Positions 43,630-53,170 of a DNA stretch of 64,000 nt are shown here, in pieces. The stretch is from QQVM01 sp964544885. Its GTDB lineage: Bacteria; Bacteroidota; Bacteroidia; AKYH767-A; 2013-40CM-41-45. The notes below the pieces were generated by a model, which did no database searches, had not been told where the DNA came from, and saw only the letters and a program-made list of their open reading frames with translations. The stretch spans positions 1 through 64,000 of the forward strand of contig CAZJDX010000006.1 of the NCBI GenBank assembly GCA_964544885.1. The letters are read 5' to 3'. The translations under genes were made by a program, and so were the position numbers. Within the stretch, counting starts at the first letter, position 1. Each line of letters begins with the position of its first letter.

Positions 43630-43982
43630 ATAGGATTATTTGCCACGAATGTAACGATTTGAAGGATATCAGGTGGTTAAAGAATTTAACATTTCCGGTC
43701 ATCTCCAGGGTCTGTATGGGGTGATGAAGACAGAGATTTTTTATAAGAGCATGGTCACCTCTGGAAAGAGAGAAAAGACATAGAGGAAACAATAAGCCAA
43801 CCAAGTACCACACTTGATGCTGCCGGGCGGCAATCCTGACCAGGTTGTTTGAGGGCATTCATAACTTTGGCATGGTCTGAAAGTACTTTTGATCGCTGCC
43901 TTTCCTTTTATTCAGATGCTATTCACTTCATCTGAGGCTTGGTCTTTGAATATTTCTGGTTATTTTTGGAAAAAAACCAGCT
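43630..43982. other. 353-bp gap with a -7 box, nothing else recognised
   Basis: TAACTTTG at 43862-43869 matches the Bacteroidota -7 consensus about 110 bp before the cytochrome gene. No -33 partner at normal spacing, tRNA or ORF of note is present. Confidence 0.4.
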
Positions 43983-44618
43983 ATGGACTCTTCATTACTC
44001 GCGAAAATTCACATGGTATCGGTACTTCTGTTCCTGATCACCTACCTGATCAAGACGGTTCTCTTGTTTTCGACAAGGAATGGTCTGGAATCTTATTCAA
44101 GAGTAACAAAGGTTCCTGAAATGATCGTCAGCGCTTTGTTTCTGATAACGGGAGTCTGGCTGTTTTTTCTCCTTGGCGGAATCAAAATGTTTCACATCAT
44201 CAAGCTTGTCTTTGTCTTCATGGCAATACCAATGGCTGTGATAGGATTCAGGAAACATAAGAAAGGCATGGCATTGCTTTCACTCATTCTGATTATCGGC
44301 GCTTATGGACTGGGTGAGATGAGCAAGAATAAGCCATTTATTCCCGCGAAAGTTGTTCTGAGCGGTGATGCAACTTCACCGCTGGCAGCGGGAGCAATGC
44401 TCTACCAGGCGAATTGCGCTTTTTGTCATGGCAAGGATGGATCGAAGCAATATCGTGCGGCCACAGACCTGCAACGATCCACCAGTAACGAATCAGTGAT
44501 CCAGATGATGATCAAAGATGGCAGCAAAGGGAAAATGCCTTCCTATAAGGAGACGCTAACGGATGCAGAGATAGCTGACATTTCCCTGTATGTCGTTTCA
44601 TTAAGATCAGGGTCTTGA
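43983..44618 (+). CDS. membrane-anchored cytochrome c with SirB2-like N-terminal membrane domain
   Basis: A 211-residue fusion. Residues 1-115 contain about four membrane helices like SirB2 family proteins (HMVSVLLFLITYLIKTVLL). Residues 125-211 are a cytochrome c domain with the haem site ANCAFCHGKDG and axial Met in KMPSYKE. Such a layout places a c-type haem on the outer face of the inner membrane, as in bc1/alternative complex III or cbb3 systems. No oxidase genes are nearby. It stands between an unrelated gene pair and hflX. Confidence 0.75.
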   Translation: MDSSLLAKIHMVSVLLFLITYLIKTVLLFSTRNGLESYSRVTKVPEMIVSALFLITGVWLFFLLGGIKMFHIIKLVFVFMAIPMAVIGFRKHKKGMALLSLILIIGAYGLGEMSKNKPFIPAKVVLSGDATSPLAAGAMLYQANCAFCHGKDGSKQYRAATDLQRSTSNESVIQMMIKDGSKGKMPSYKETLTDAEIADISLYVVSLRSGS

Positions 44619-44690
44619 GTAAATGGCTTTATTCCGTTAAGATCAATTTTCCTGAACTGACAAGGTTATTCTTTCTTTAATTACTAAAAA

Positions 44691-45881
44691 TTGTCCAAAA
44701 ACCTGTTCATACATAGCCCTAAAAAGGAAAGCGCTGTTTTGATCGGATTAATTCATAAGGCGCAGAATGAGCGGCAGGTGAATGAGTATCTTGATGAACT
44801 GGCTTTTCTCGCTGAGACTGCGGGGGCAGTCGCTACAAAAAGATTTACCCAGAAACTGGATCATCCCGATTCTAAGACATTCATAGGGAGCGGTAAGCTT
44901 GAAGAAATAAGACGATTTATCAAGGAGCAGAAGACAGATTTGGCCATTTTTGATGACGAACTCAGTGGTTCGCAGATAAGGAACATTGAAAAGATTCTTG
45001 AATGCCGGGTGCTCGACAGGAATAATCTTATTCTGGACATTTTCGCAAAGCGTGCGCGTACCGCACAGGCTAAAACGCAGGTTGAGCTTGCCCAATACCG
45101 TTATCTTCTTCCACGACTCACCCGTATGTGGACTCACCTTGAGAAACAGCGTGGAGGTATAGGAATGCGTGGACCGGGAGAAACAGAAATTGAGACTGAC
45201 CGTCGTGTTATCAAGGACAAATTAAGCAAGCTCAAGGCCAGGCTTCGCGAAATTGAGAAACAAAATCTGACACAGCGAAAGCAGCGTGGCGAATATGTGA
45301 GGGTCGCTCTGGTGGGTTATACAAATGTTGGCAAGTCAACATTGATGAATCTTTTGTGTAAGAGCGATGTGTTTGCAGAGAATAAATTATTTGCAACACT
45401 GGATACCACCGTCCGGAAACTGGTGTATGAAAATATTCCATTTTTAATTTCGGATACAGTAGGTTTTATCAGGAAACTTCCGCACGACCTGATCGAATCA
45501 TTTAAGTCAACACTCGACGAAGTAAGGGAAGCGGATATTTTATTGCATGTAGTTGATATTTCTCATCCGAATTTTGAAGACCATATCAATGTAGTCAACC
45601 AGACACTGAGCGATATGGGAGCGGCGGGAAAGCATACGATCCTGATCTTTAATAAAATTGATGCCTACCATCATGTTCCGAAAGAAGAGGATGATCTCAC
45701 ACCCTCAACAGCTGAAAATTTATCCTTGGAGGAGTTGAAGAAAACCTGGCTCGCCAGAATTCCCGGAACCTGTGTTTTCATTTCAGCGACCGGGAAAAAA
45801 AATATAGACGAATTGAGAGAAAAACTGCTCGATAAAGTGAGATCAATTCATCAGCAGCGATACCCGAATCAGCCGGTTTGA
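44691..45881 (+). CDS. hflX: GTPase HflX
   Basis: A 396-residue ribosome-associated GTPase that splits 70S and rescues stalled ribosomes, often under heat stress. Seen: N-terminal HflX domain with the glycine-rich GGIGMRGPGETEIETDRR (about 156-173), then G1 GYTNVGKST, G3 DTVGF and G4 NKID. The start codon is TTG 44691, since no in-frame ATG is available before the N-terminal domain. A terminator lies between it and the convergent T9SS gene. Confidence 0.94.
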   Translation: MSKNLFIHSPKKESAVLIGLIHKAQNERQVNEYLDELAFLAETAGAVATKRFTQKLDHPDSKTFIGSGKLEEIRRFIKEQKTDLAIFDDELSGSQIRNIEKILECRVLDRNNLILDIFAKRARTAQAKTQVELAQYRYLLPRLTRMWTHLEKQRGGIGMRGPGETEIETDRRVIKDKLSKLKARLREIEKQNLTQRKQRGEYVRVALVGYTNVGKSTLMNLLCKSDVFAENKLFATLDTTVRKLVYENIPFLISDTVGFIRKLPHDLIESFKSTLDEVREADILLHVVDISHPNFEDHINVVNQTLSDMGAAGKHTILIFNKIDAYHHVPKEEDDLTPSTAENLSLEELKKTWLARIPGTCVFISATGKKNIDELREKLLDKVRSIHQQRYPNQPV

Positions 45882-45903
45882 TTTATTTCCGGATCAAAAC
45901 AAA

Positions 45904-45928
45904 AAAACCTCCCGGTCAGGAGGTTTAT
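45904..45928. terminator. bidirectional terminator between hflX and a T9SS gene
   Basis: AAACCTCC and GGAGGTTT form an 8-bp stem with a CGGTCA loop, flanked by an A-run and a T-rich stretch. Confidence 0.8.
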
Positions 45929-45949
45929 TTATCCGGTGAGAGTATGATC

Positions 45950-46873
45950 TCAGCGATTGATCATGAAATTAGTGGAATACACTTTAGAGGTACCCTGCAT
46001 AATGTTCAGCGTATAGTTGCCTGCAGGTAAACCTGAGACATTCATGCTTGTTTCATAGGGTTCCATTACATCCGAAATAACTTGTTTCCCCTTGAGGTCG
46101 TAAACAGAGTATGTCAGAGCAACCGGTTTTTTCAGATCTACCCGTATTGTCATTTGAGTGGAGGCCGGCGAAGGGTAAAGTTCAACAGAATTAATATTCG
46201 TTTCGATCTCATCTATTCCAACTACGCCATTGAAAGATAAATTATCTACATACAACACCGTATTTACATTACCGCTTCCTATTCTCAAGGGCGAAGTAAG
46301 GAGCACGATCAGCATGCTGTCAGGTTTTTCGGTTGAATTATAATCAAGTATGATCTCAAATGGTGAGTAGCCGGTTCCACCCGATGCGGTAGACGCGGTG
46401 AACTGACCAAATCCTATCGTATCCCGCTGATTGGTTATGCTGTTTCTTTTCATCATGGCAACCATGATATAACAGGTGTCTCCGCCAATCGGCTCGAAAC
46501 GGTATTGACCCAAAAGCTTTGCATGACGAACCGTATCCGGAGTGCCTTTCACAATGCTAAGTGTACCAATATCAATATCGCCATTCGATGCCGCTCCGGG
46601 AACCGGGGAACCAAACACCGTCCAACCAATCAGCTTGAGAGCAAAATTTCCGGAGTGTACTTCAGCGGATTCCTTCACTGCGCTGTGCATAGTTCCTGCA
46701 GAAGCGGCAAGTGTAATACTATCGGTTGTTTTCCATCCATCCGGAGTTTCGAAGACATAGGAGCCGCTTGTATTGGTCGTCCAGTTTTCAAAGCTTCCAT
46801 TGGGGATAGCCTGTGCGAATGTGCCGGAAACGAAGAATAAGCACAGAAGAGGGGTAAGGATGAATCTTTTCAT
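45950..46873 (-). CDS. secreted T9SS-sorted protein
   Basis: A 307-residue protein with signal peptide (MKRFILTPLLCLFFVSGTFA). The body (residues 22-225) is a beta-sandwich of PCMD type (IPNGSFENWTT... WKTTD), as found in carbohydrate-binding or surface proteins. The C-terminal 75 residues are a type A sorting domain (VELYPSPASTQMTIRV). A promoter box TACATTTG (46900-46907, minus strand) precedes it. The ligand is unknown. Confidence 0.85.
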   Translation of the reverse strand: MKRFILTPLLCLFFVSGTFAQAIPNGSFENWTTNTSGSYVFETPDGWKTTDSITLAASAGTMHSAVKESAEVHSGNFALKLIGWTVFGSPVPGAASNGDIDIGTLSIVKGTPDTVRHAKLLGQYRFEPIGGDTCYIMVAMMKRNSITNQRDTIGFGQFTASTASGGTGYSPFEIILDYNSTEKPDSMLIVLLTSPLRIGSGNVNTVLYVDNLSFNGVVGIDEIETNINSVELYPSPASTQMTIRVDLKKPVALTYSVYDLKGKQVISDVMEPYETSMNVSGLPAGNYTLNIMQGTSKVYSTNFMINR

Positions 46874-46928
46874 AGATTGCGAAGGGGATTATTGAAAAAC
46901 AAATGTAATAAATATTGAATGTTCAGAA

Positions 46929-46957
46929 TAAAAAAATGCCGGTCAGCACCGGCATAA
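46929..46957 (-). terminator. intrinsic terminator of the MltD-like gene
   Basis: ATGCCGGT and ACCGGCAT pair across a short loop (46936-46955). On the minus strand a T-run follows. Confidence 0.8.
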
Positions 46958-47005
46958 ATAATAAGATCGGGACAACTCGTTCTTCAGGAAGCCATTTCCT
47001 GGAGT

Positions 47006-48577
47006 TTAACTGTTTACAGGTACCTTTAGACGAGTACCCACTTTCAGGTTATTTGAATTAAGCCTGTTAACTTTCATGATCTGCTGAACTGTAACACCAT
47101 CATAACGCTTGGCAATATCCCAAAGAGTATCACCAGGTTGTACGATATGATAGACTATTCTCGATTCCTGAACGGATTTTCTGTTTCCTTCGTTTGATTT
47201 GACGATCGAAGCACTTGGATTTCCCTGTTTCAGGCTTGTACTATTTGAAGTAGAATTGTCTTTACCGGGCGTTTCCGATTTCTTGGCAGATTTTACATAC
47301 ACCGTCAGGTAGTTGCCGGCACGCAAATGCGAACTATGGAGATTATTCCATCTTTTCAGGTCACTTACGGTGCAACGGTATTTATTTGCGATGGATTGTA
47401 AATGTTCACCGCTTCTGATGTGATGTCTTTTCTTTACGAGTTCGTTACCTGAGTCATTTGCTGTTATCTCTTCCTTATCTGTTGAGACGATTAAAGGAGT
47501 ACTGGTGGCAGCGTTTTTCTGATAAATAAGTTCAACATTGGTCAGGTATGTGTTGATCTTGGAGGTGGGTAATCTCAGTACATAGGATTCTTCACTGTCA
47601 GGTATGATTCCACGTTTAAAGACAGGATTAAGGTAAACCAGTTTTTCAGCAGAAATATCGATTGTAGAAGCAATATCCTTTAAATACATTTTCTGATCAA
47701 CCATGACTGTATCGGTATCGAAATAGCTGAACTCGGGAGCTATTGGTGTCAGGTTGTGTTCTGCTGAATAATTAAGAAGATAGGTAACGGCAATGAAGGC
47801 GGGAACATATCCGCGTGTTTCTTTTGGCAGATAGGGACTGATCTCCCAAAATGTCTTTTTGCCACCCGAGCGAACGATTGCCCGGTTAACATTTCCTGCG
47901 CCGCAATTGTAGGCAGCAATGACCAGCAACCAGTCATTGTAAATTGCATACATGTCTTTGAAGTACTGACAGGCAGCGTAAGTGGATTTTATCGGATCAC
48001 GTCTTTCATCGATGAGGGTATTCACTTTCAAACCATACATCCTCCCTGTTGCCAGCATAAATTGCCACAGGCCGGTTGCTCCAACTCGCGACACGGCTAA
48101 TGGATTGAGCGCACTCTCCACAATGCTCAGGTATTTGAATTCAAGCGGAAGTCCTTCTTCATCGAGGACCTGTTCAAACAAAGGGAAATATAAATTTGAC
48201 AAACCCATTACTCTTTGGGTCAGGTTACGCCGTTTTACCGCATACAGATCAAGGTATTCCTTTACCTGTGTATTGTAGGTGAGGGGAATGTCGGTTTGAA
48301 TCTTTTGAATTCTTTTCGCATAGATATCATCAGCATAAACCGGAATCTCATTTCCGGGAAATTTACTACCGGGATAAGCCTCCCCGGTACTTTCATTCAA
48401 CTTCTGAGAATAGAATTGACTCATCAGGCTGTCCAGTGCAGCAACTATCGGATCGTAGTTTTCAGTTTCCGACACGGAATTGGAGGCAGGTGCCTGGCTG
48501 TATGTCTGTATGGAACCAAAAAGCAGAATAGCTGAAAAAGCGGCTGCTTTCAGAAGGTTATTCAGAGTGTATTTCAT
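47006..48577 (-). CDS. lytic transglycosylase with two LysM domains (MltD-like)
   Basis: A 523-residue exported peptidoglycan enzyme. After a signal peptide (about residues 1-27), the SLT domain (about 115-270) shows the catalytic Glu in SIVESALNP, GLWQFM and AAYNCGAGNV. Two LysM repeats near 388-430 (HHIRSGEHLQSIANKY) and 475-521 (VYHIVQPGDTLWDIAKRY) bind peptidoglycan. This is the classic MltD domain order. It cleaves glycan strands for remodelling. A terminator lies just after the gene. Confidence 0.94.
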   Translation of the reverse strand: MKYTLNNLLKAAAFSAILLFGSIQTYSQAPASNSVSETENYDPIVAALDSLMSQFYSQKLNESTGEAYPGSKFPGNEIPVYADDIYAKRIQKIQTDIPLTYNTQVKEYLDLYAVKRRNLTQRVMGLSNLYFPLFEQVLDEEGLPLEFKYLSIVESALNPLAVSRVGATGLWQFMLATGRMYGLKVNTLIDERRDPIKSTYAACQYFKDMYAIYNDWLLVIAAYNCGAGNVNRAIVRSGGKKTFWEISPYLPKETRGYVPAFIAVTYLLNYSAEHNLTPIAPEFSYFDTDTVMVDQKMYLKDIASTIDISAEKLVYLNPVFKRGIIPDSEESYVLRLPTSKINTYLTNVELIYQKNAATSTPLIVSTDKEEITANDSGNELVKKRHHIRSGEHLQSIANKYRCTVSDLKRWNNLHSSHLRAGNYLTVYVKSAKKSETPGKDNSTSNSTSLKQGNPSASIVKSNEGNRKSVQESRIVYHIVQPGDTLWDIAKRYDGVTVQQIMKVNRLNSNNLKVGTRLKVPVNS

Positions 48578-48625
48578 GGTAATTCTTCAAAATCTGTTAA
48601 TTTCTACATAAATCCTGGATCTTTG

Positions 48626-48633
48626 CAAAGATA
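48626..48633 (-). promoter_or_regulatory. -7 box of the MltD-like gene
   Basis: On the minus strand TATCTTTG matches TAnnTTTG, about 50 bp before the start codon. No matching -33 at the usual distance was seen. Confidence 0.4.
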
Positions 48634-48639
48634 AAATAA

Positions 48640-49101
48640 GATGAATGCAAGTAGATAAGATAAGCTTCCAGCAGGGGGAAATTCATTTTAAGTACATATT
48701 TTCTTACAGTCTGAATAGTTGCGAAATTATAGAAACACTTGTTTTTTCATCTGCTTTTGTACCCTTGGTCTGTCTGCCACACTTGGCTAAGCAAGGTGAA
48801 TCGCCCTTAGAGCCGCCATCAGATCAACCAGGAAACAGGCAGGAATGAGTGCAATGGATGGATCTGCTACTAATCCCTGATTCCGGGTGGTAATTTCTTG
48901 TGCCATTAACCAACCATTAAGGGCATTTGGTGGAAGTCGAAGGCAGTTCTACCGAATAGATTGGACAATAGCAAGCGACAGCTTTACTTTCGTTTTGTCT
49001 TAATCAGTAGAGTGAATGGTCTTCCTGCGCCGATAGCCATTGCTCACAACCACAAAAATTATTACCAGACCCCGTAAGGGCTGAAATTTTAATTAACAGC
49101 T
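48640..49101. other. 460-bp gap, no recognised feature
   Basis: A 67-codon frame on the plus strand (48645-48848) has no family resemblance and lacks a good ribosome binding site. No repeats or hairpins stand out. Confidence 0.4.
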
Positions 49102-49431
49102 ATGGAAACTGCGCTAGTAGGCCTTGCCTTGCCCGCACTAATCTCAAGATTAAAAGAATTGTTGAATGAGCTTGGCTTTAAAGTGCAAAGCTTAAATGAT
49201 AAAAAACCAGTCCTCCTGGCGGAGCAACATGGCAATTGGTATCGCAGTCCGAAACAGGTACTGCTTCAGTTCAGCCGCCTTGAAGACCAAGTAACGCGAA
49301 TAGATGTCACAGTCATCATCGAAAACAATAAGAAAAACCGTCGCGCCGAAGAGGTTATCGAAGAAAAAATCGTTGCGACCATCTACGAAACTATCCACAC
49401 GAGAAAGAAAACAAATTATGGGATTCGATGA
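49102..49431 (+). CDS. unknown small protein, first of an overlapping pair
   Basis: A 109-residue cytoplasmic protein with no recognised domain. It starts ATG 49102 and its end overlaps the next gene by 14 bp in another frame. The predicted mix is an N-terminal helix (LPALISRLKELLNELGFKV) and beta strands. The tight overlap argues the two products act together. The pair stands alone between gaps and may be an accessory or transferred insert. Confidence 0.6.
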   Translation: METALVGLALPALISRLKELLNELGFKVQSLNDKKPVLLAEQHGNWYRSPKQVLLQFSRLEDQVTRIDVTVIIENNKKNRRAEEVIEEKIVATIYETIHTRKKTNYGIR

Positions 49432-49678
49432 GATCACACCACATCTGAATAAAATTGCCACCCTTTACCTTAAGAACAATAAAAGAAAGGTCGGTTGGAT
49501 TTATGTTGAGAGCTTCCAGCGGGGTAGTTCCGTTCTGAAGGAAATCTGTTTTATCAGTGTTCAAAAAGGAAAGCGACTCATAACAGCCCTTGAAAATAAT
49601 GACTTGAAAATTCTTGAACCGTTTCGCGAAGTGATACCCGTTACACTTATCGAAAGAATCCGTTCAACAAAAGGTTAA
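49418..49678 (+). CDS. unknown small protein, second of an overlapping pair
   Basis: 86 residues from ATG 49418; the frame is open upstream inside the first gene, but the start inside the overlap fits translational coupling. It has beta-alpha-beta character (KVGWIYVESF, VLKEICFISV). No family is recognised and no toxin motif is clear. A toxin-antitoxin arrangement was considered but not supported. Confidence 0.55.
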   Translation: MGFDEITPHLNKIATLYLKNNKRKVGWIYVESFQRGSSVLKEICFISVQKGKRLITALENNDLKILEPFREVIPVTLIERIRSTKG

Positions 49679-49721
49679 CTTCATTGGCTTTCGTTGTAAC
49701 AGTCTCTTAAAATGCAGGGAA

Positions 49722-49916
49722 CTAATTCTTCTCTGCATTTTTCTTTTCGTTCTCTCCGTTTTTTGCGTCTTTAAATTCTCTGATCCCTTTTCCCAGTCCG
49801 CGGGCAAGATCGGGAATACGCTTTGCACCGAAGAATAAAAGGATCAGCAAGAGGATCAGGATTATTTCACCGGTTCCTAATGACCATAACAGGGTGAGCA
49901 ATACATTGCTTGACAT
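49722..49916 (-). CDS. tatA: Sec-independent protein translocase TatA/TatE
   Basis: A 64-residue component of the twin-arginine export pore. The N-terminal helix (about 15-32, EIILILLLILLFFGAKRIPD) and the amphipathic helix starting at FGAKRIPDLARGLG are typical. The tail is charged (KNGENEKKNAEKN). The Rieske protein of this window has a twin-arginine-like signal and is a possible substrate. tatB/tatC are not in the window. Confidence 0.9.
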   Translation of the reverse strand: MSSNVLLTLLWSLGTGEIILILLLILLFFGAKRIPDLARGLGKGIREFKDAKNGENEKKNAEKN

Positions 49917-50257
49917 GGGAGATTAATTTGAGGTCCTTGAACCTGAGTCAAAGGTAAAGAAAATCTGCCGTATAGCCGGAAATGAGGAATTTTTACAGAA
50001 TTTCCCATGTTGTTCAGGTAAAAAGTAAACAATCAGTAGGGTCGCCCGATCCTTACACAAAGAGGAGAAGATGGTCTGAATGAAACGGCATGCCATTTAA
50101 CCCGGCAATAATGAAATTCTCATACCAGGATAAATTTTCTTCATCTTAAGACCAGTACAATGAGCTAAGATCACTTGTATCTTTGACGCCTGAAAAAGCT
50201 TGTTAAGCCTGAATTAATGGGGCTTACAGCCATTCCGGAAATCAGCACAGGAGATCA
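49917..50257. other. 341-bp gap with a -7 box for the SBBP-protein gene
   Basis: TATCTTTG at 50178-50185 matches the -7 consensus about 70 bp before the start at 50258. Nothing else is recognised. Confidence 0.45.
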
Positions 50258-53101
50258 ATGAAAACAATCAGGAAAATTTTAGCACTTACCGGTAATCCGC
50301 ATCAGCACTCTCTGTTTTTCCTGTTTGTGCCGGGACTGATGTTGATACAATTTATCTTTGCTTCTCAGCCATCTGCTGCACAATATTTTCAATGGGGGAA
50401 AACCATCAACAGCGATGGATTCGATCAGGCTTATGATATAATTGCCGATGAAGATGGCAATGTATATGTGGCAGGGCAGCTGGAGTTCATTGCTGATTTT
50501 GGCAGTGGGATTCTTCGGGAATCAGCAGGTGTACATGATATTTTTGTAGCCAAATACAGTCATACAGGCCGGTTGGTCTGGGCAAAGAACGCAGGAGGAA
50601 AAGGCGGAGATAAAGCCCATTCCATAGCACTTGACGGATTGGGTAATTTATATCTGGCCGGAGAAATAGAAGACACTGCTTATTTTGATGGTATCATGAT
50701 CACAACCGGACTGGCAGAAATAAATAATATGTTCCTTGCCAAGTATGATACCTCCGGTGATGCGCTTTGGGTAAGAAACATCAGAATTGACGGACCCCTT
50801 CAAACGCGTGGATATGGTGTAACCTGTGATGCAGCCGGAAACGCCTATATCTGTGGCGCAACGAAAGGGGATACTTATTACGGAAACACATTTCTTTTCA
50901 GCACTGCCGGTGATTATGATGCAACATTGTTCAAGTTCAGTCCTTCAGGCGGACTAATTTGGTCTAAGAGAATGGGCGGACTGGAAAGTGACAAGGCCTA
51001 TGGAGTGGTTGCTGACAACCAGGGTTACATTTACGTTACCGGTTATTTTGTTGGGCAGGCCTTTTTTGCTCCCGGAGTTTCAAGAACCGGAAGGGGAGGC
51101 ACGGATGCGTTTCTGGCAAAATATGATACCTCGGGTGTTCTTCAATGGGTTGAACAAGCCGGAGACACCGGGTTTGACAGGGGATGGGATGTAACGATCA
51201 ATGTGAATGGACAGATTGTGATCACCGGAGAATTCCAGGCGAATGCCGGTTTTGGATCTAATGCGGTTTTCTCCAATGGAAATCATGACATGTTCCTTGC
51301 AGCATATAACAGCAATGGTAATAACCTGTGGGCGCTTTCCGGCGGCGGCCCCGAAGATGATATTGGAAGAGGTTTGTGCCATGATAATTCCGGAAATCTA
51401 TTCGTGATCGGTGATTATGGTGGTTCCGCCCAGTTCCCTCCCCAAACACTTAATGGCAACGGATATTCAGAAATATTCCTGGTGAGCTATAATTCTTCCG
51501 GTTCAGCGCTCCGGTGGATCCGCTCTTTTGGTGAACATGAAAATGATCGCGGTCGTGGTGTTACTGCAGATCCCTCAGGAAAAATTTATGCATGCGGTGA
51601 GTACTTTGATTCACTTCGTCTTGATAATACCACACTATATGGTCAGTTGTTGCTGGATATGTTCGTGACCAGTCTGGGCAGCACACCCCCTTGTAATACG
51701 CAGTTGTCTCTCAGTGGCCAGATCACCTGTGCAGGTGCGTGCGATGGTGAAATTCTGGCAACTGCTGCCGGATTAGGGCCATTCACGTATTCCTGGACTA
51801 ATCTTCCCGGCATCACAGGTCCTGTTGCCAACGGACTTTGTGCCGGTTCGTATACCGTTAATGTCACGGATGCTTCCGGCTGTACTTCAAGCGCATCTAT
51901 AACACTTAGTGATCCGGCTGCCGCTTCGGTTGTCGTTCTGAATTCAGATGCTTCCTGTTTTGGAGTTTGTGACGGGATAGCCAGTGCTACTGCCAGTGGT
52001 ACCGGTCCGTTTACTTTCTCCTGGTCAACAACACCGATACAGTCTGGAAATTCAGTCAGTGGACTTTGTGCAGGAATTTATACCGTAACCTGTACAGATG
52101 GGGCAGGTTGTACGGTGACGGAATCCATTGAAATTTTTGAACCGGCCAGGATACAGCTTAACACTTCTTCAGCAGACCCCTCTTGCTTTGGGGCATGTGA
52201 CGGTTCTGCAACTGTCACCGTAAGTGGTCCGGGTACTTTCACTTATTCTTGGCCGGGAATTCCTGGTTTGAGCGGCCCTGTCGCTAATGGTTTGTGTAAT
52301 GGAGTTTATACCGTGACCTGTACCGATGCCAATTCATGCACAAGCGATACAACCATAACGATAACCGATCCACCGCAAATTCAGCTTTCCACACTAGCCA
52401 ACGACGTTAGTTGCAATACATATTGTAACGGATCGGTACTGGCCAGTGCTAATGGTAACGGGCCGTTCACCTTCAGCTGGAATACCACTCCGGTGCAGAC
52501 GGGAACGAGCATAAGCTCCCTTTGTACAGGGGTCTATATTGTAACCTGCACGGACGCCTCCTCCTGCACTGCATCCGACACGGTGGAGATTTCTGAGCCT
52601 GCTCCATTACTGATTACCGGAATTGTAACTAACGCTACATGTATATCCTGTTCAAATGGCGAAATTGATGTTCAGGTTTCGGGTGGTACAGGCGCTTATG
52701 TTTTTCAGTGGTCGAATGGTGGCCAGACGGAAGATCTGATGAACGTACAAGCCGGAATATATACGCTGTGTGTTAATGATGCCAATAGTTGTCAGCGATG
52801 CGATACGTTTGAAATACTGTCAATCCCTACGGGAGTAAATGATGCCCCTGAAAATTCCGGAGTAAGGGTTTTTCCAAACCCTGCCGTGTCTGCAATCAGG
52901 ATAGAGTCAGGGGAAGGAAGCGCGGACAATACCAGGTACAGCCTTTATAATTCTATAGGCTCAGTGATAATGAAGGGAAAGTTATCAGACAGGTATGCTG
53001 ACCTTGACATTTCATCGCTGTCCGAAGGTGTGTATTTTTTGCAGGTTGAAATATCAGGTAATGGGAATGCGGCTACAGTGCCCTTGTTAATCCAAAGATA
53101 G
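50258..53101 (+). CDS. large T9SS-sorted surface protein with SBBP and SprB-like repeats
   Basis: A 947-residue exported protein. After a long signal region (about 1-43), residues 45-475 hold about seven beta-propeller SBBP repeats (GNVYVAGQ, GNLYLAGE, YVTGYFVG). Residues 480-865 hold five SprB-like repeats, each opening with a Cys pair such as CAGACDGEI, CFGVCDGIA, CNTYCNGSV. The type A sorting domain ends the protein (VRVFPNPAVSAIRIES). SprB-type repeats belong to surface adhesins used in gliding and attachment. It has its own promoter region. Confidence 0.9.
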   Translation: MKTIRKILALTGNPHQHSLFFLFVPGLMLIQFIFASQPSAAQYFQWGKTINSDGFDQAYDIIADEDGNVYVAGQLEFIADFGSGILRESAGVHDIFVAKYSHTGRLVWAKNAGGKGGDKAHSIALDGLGNLYLAGEIEDTAYFDGIMITTGLAEINNMFLAKYDTSGDALWVRNIRIDGPLQTRGYGVTCDAAGNAYICGATKGDTYYGNTFLFSTAGDYDATLFKFSPSGGLIWSKRMGGLESDKAYGVVADNQGYIYVTGYFVGQAFFAPGVSRTGRGGTDAFLAKYDTSGVLQWVEQAGDTGFDRGWDVTINVNGQIVITGEFQANAGFGSNAVFSNGNHDMFLAAYNSNGNNLWALSGGGPEDDIGRGLCHDNSGNLFVIGDYGGSAQFPPQTLNGNGYSEIFLVSYNSSGSALRWIRSFGEHENDRGRGVTADPSGKIYACGEYFDSLRLDNTTLYGQLLLDMFVTSLGSTPPCNTQLSLSGQITCAGACDGEILATAAGLGPFTYSWTNLPGITGPVANGLCAGSYTVNVTDASGCTSSASITLSDPAAASVVVLNSDASCFGVCDGIASATASGTGPFTFSWSTTPIQSGNSVSGLCAGIYTVTCTDGAGCTVTESIEIFEPARIQLNTSSADPSCFGACDGSATVTVSGPGTFTYSWPGIPGLSGPVANGLCNGVYTVTCTDANSCTSDTTITITDPPQIQLSTLANDVSCNTYCNGSVLASANGNGPFTFSWNTTPVQTGTSISSLCTGVYIVTCTDASSCTASDTVEISEPAPLLITGIVTNATCISCSNGEIDVQVSGGTGAYVFQWSNGGQTEDLMNVQAGIYTLCVNDANSCQRCDTFEILSIPTGVNDAPENSGVRVFPNPAVSAIRIESGEGSADNTRYSLYNSIGSVIMKGKLSDRYADLDISSLSEGVYFLQVEISGNGNAATVPLLIQR

Positions 53102-53170
53102 TCCGCGTCAAATGAAAAAGTGGATGACAGATTTTGAATTCCTGTCACCCACCCTGAACAATTAGTAATC

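Noticed and set aside
48645..48848. 67-codon gene in the gap before 49102
   Set aside because: It shows no family resemblance and no good ribosome binding site, and the composition is not coding-like.
49102..49678. Toxin-antitoxin pair
   Set aside because: The overlap is suggestive but no toxin fold, DNA-binding antitoxin motif or promoter operator was recognised.
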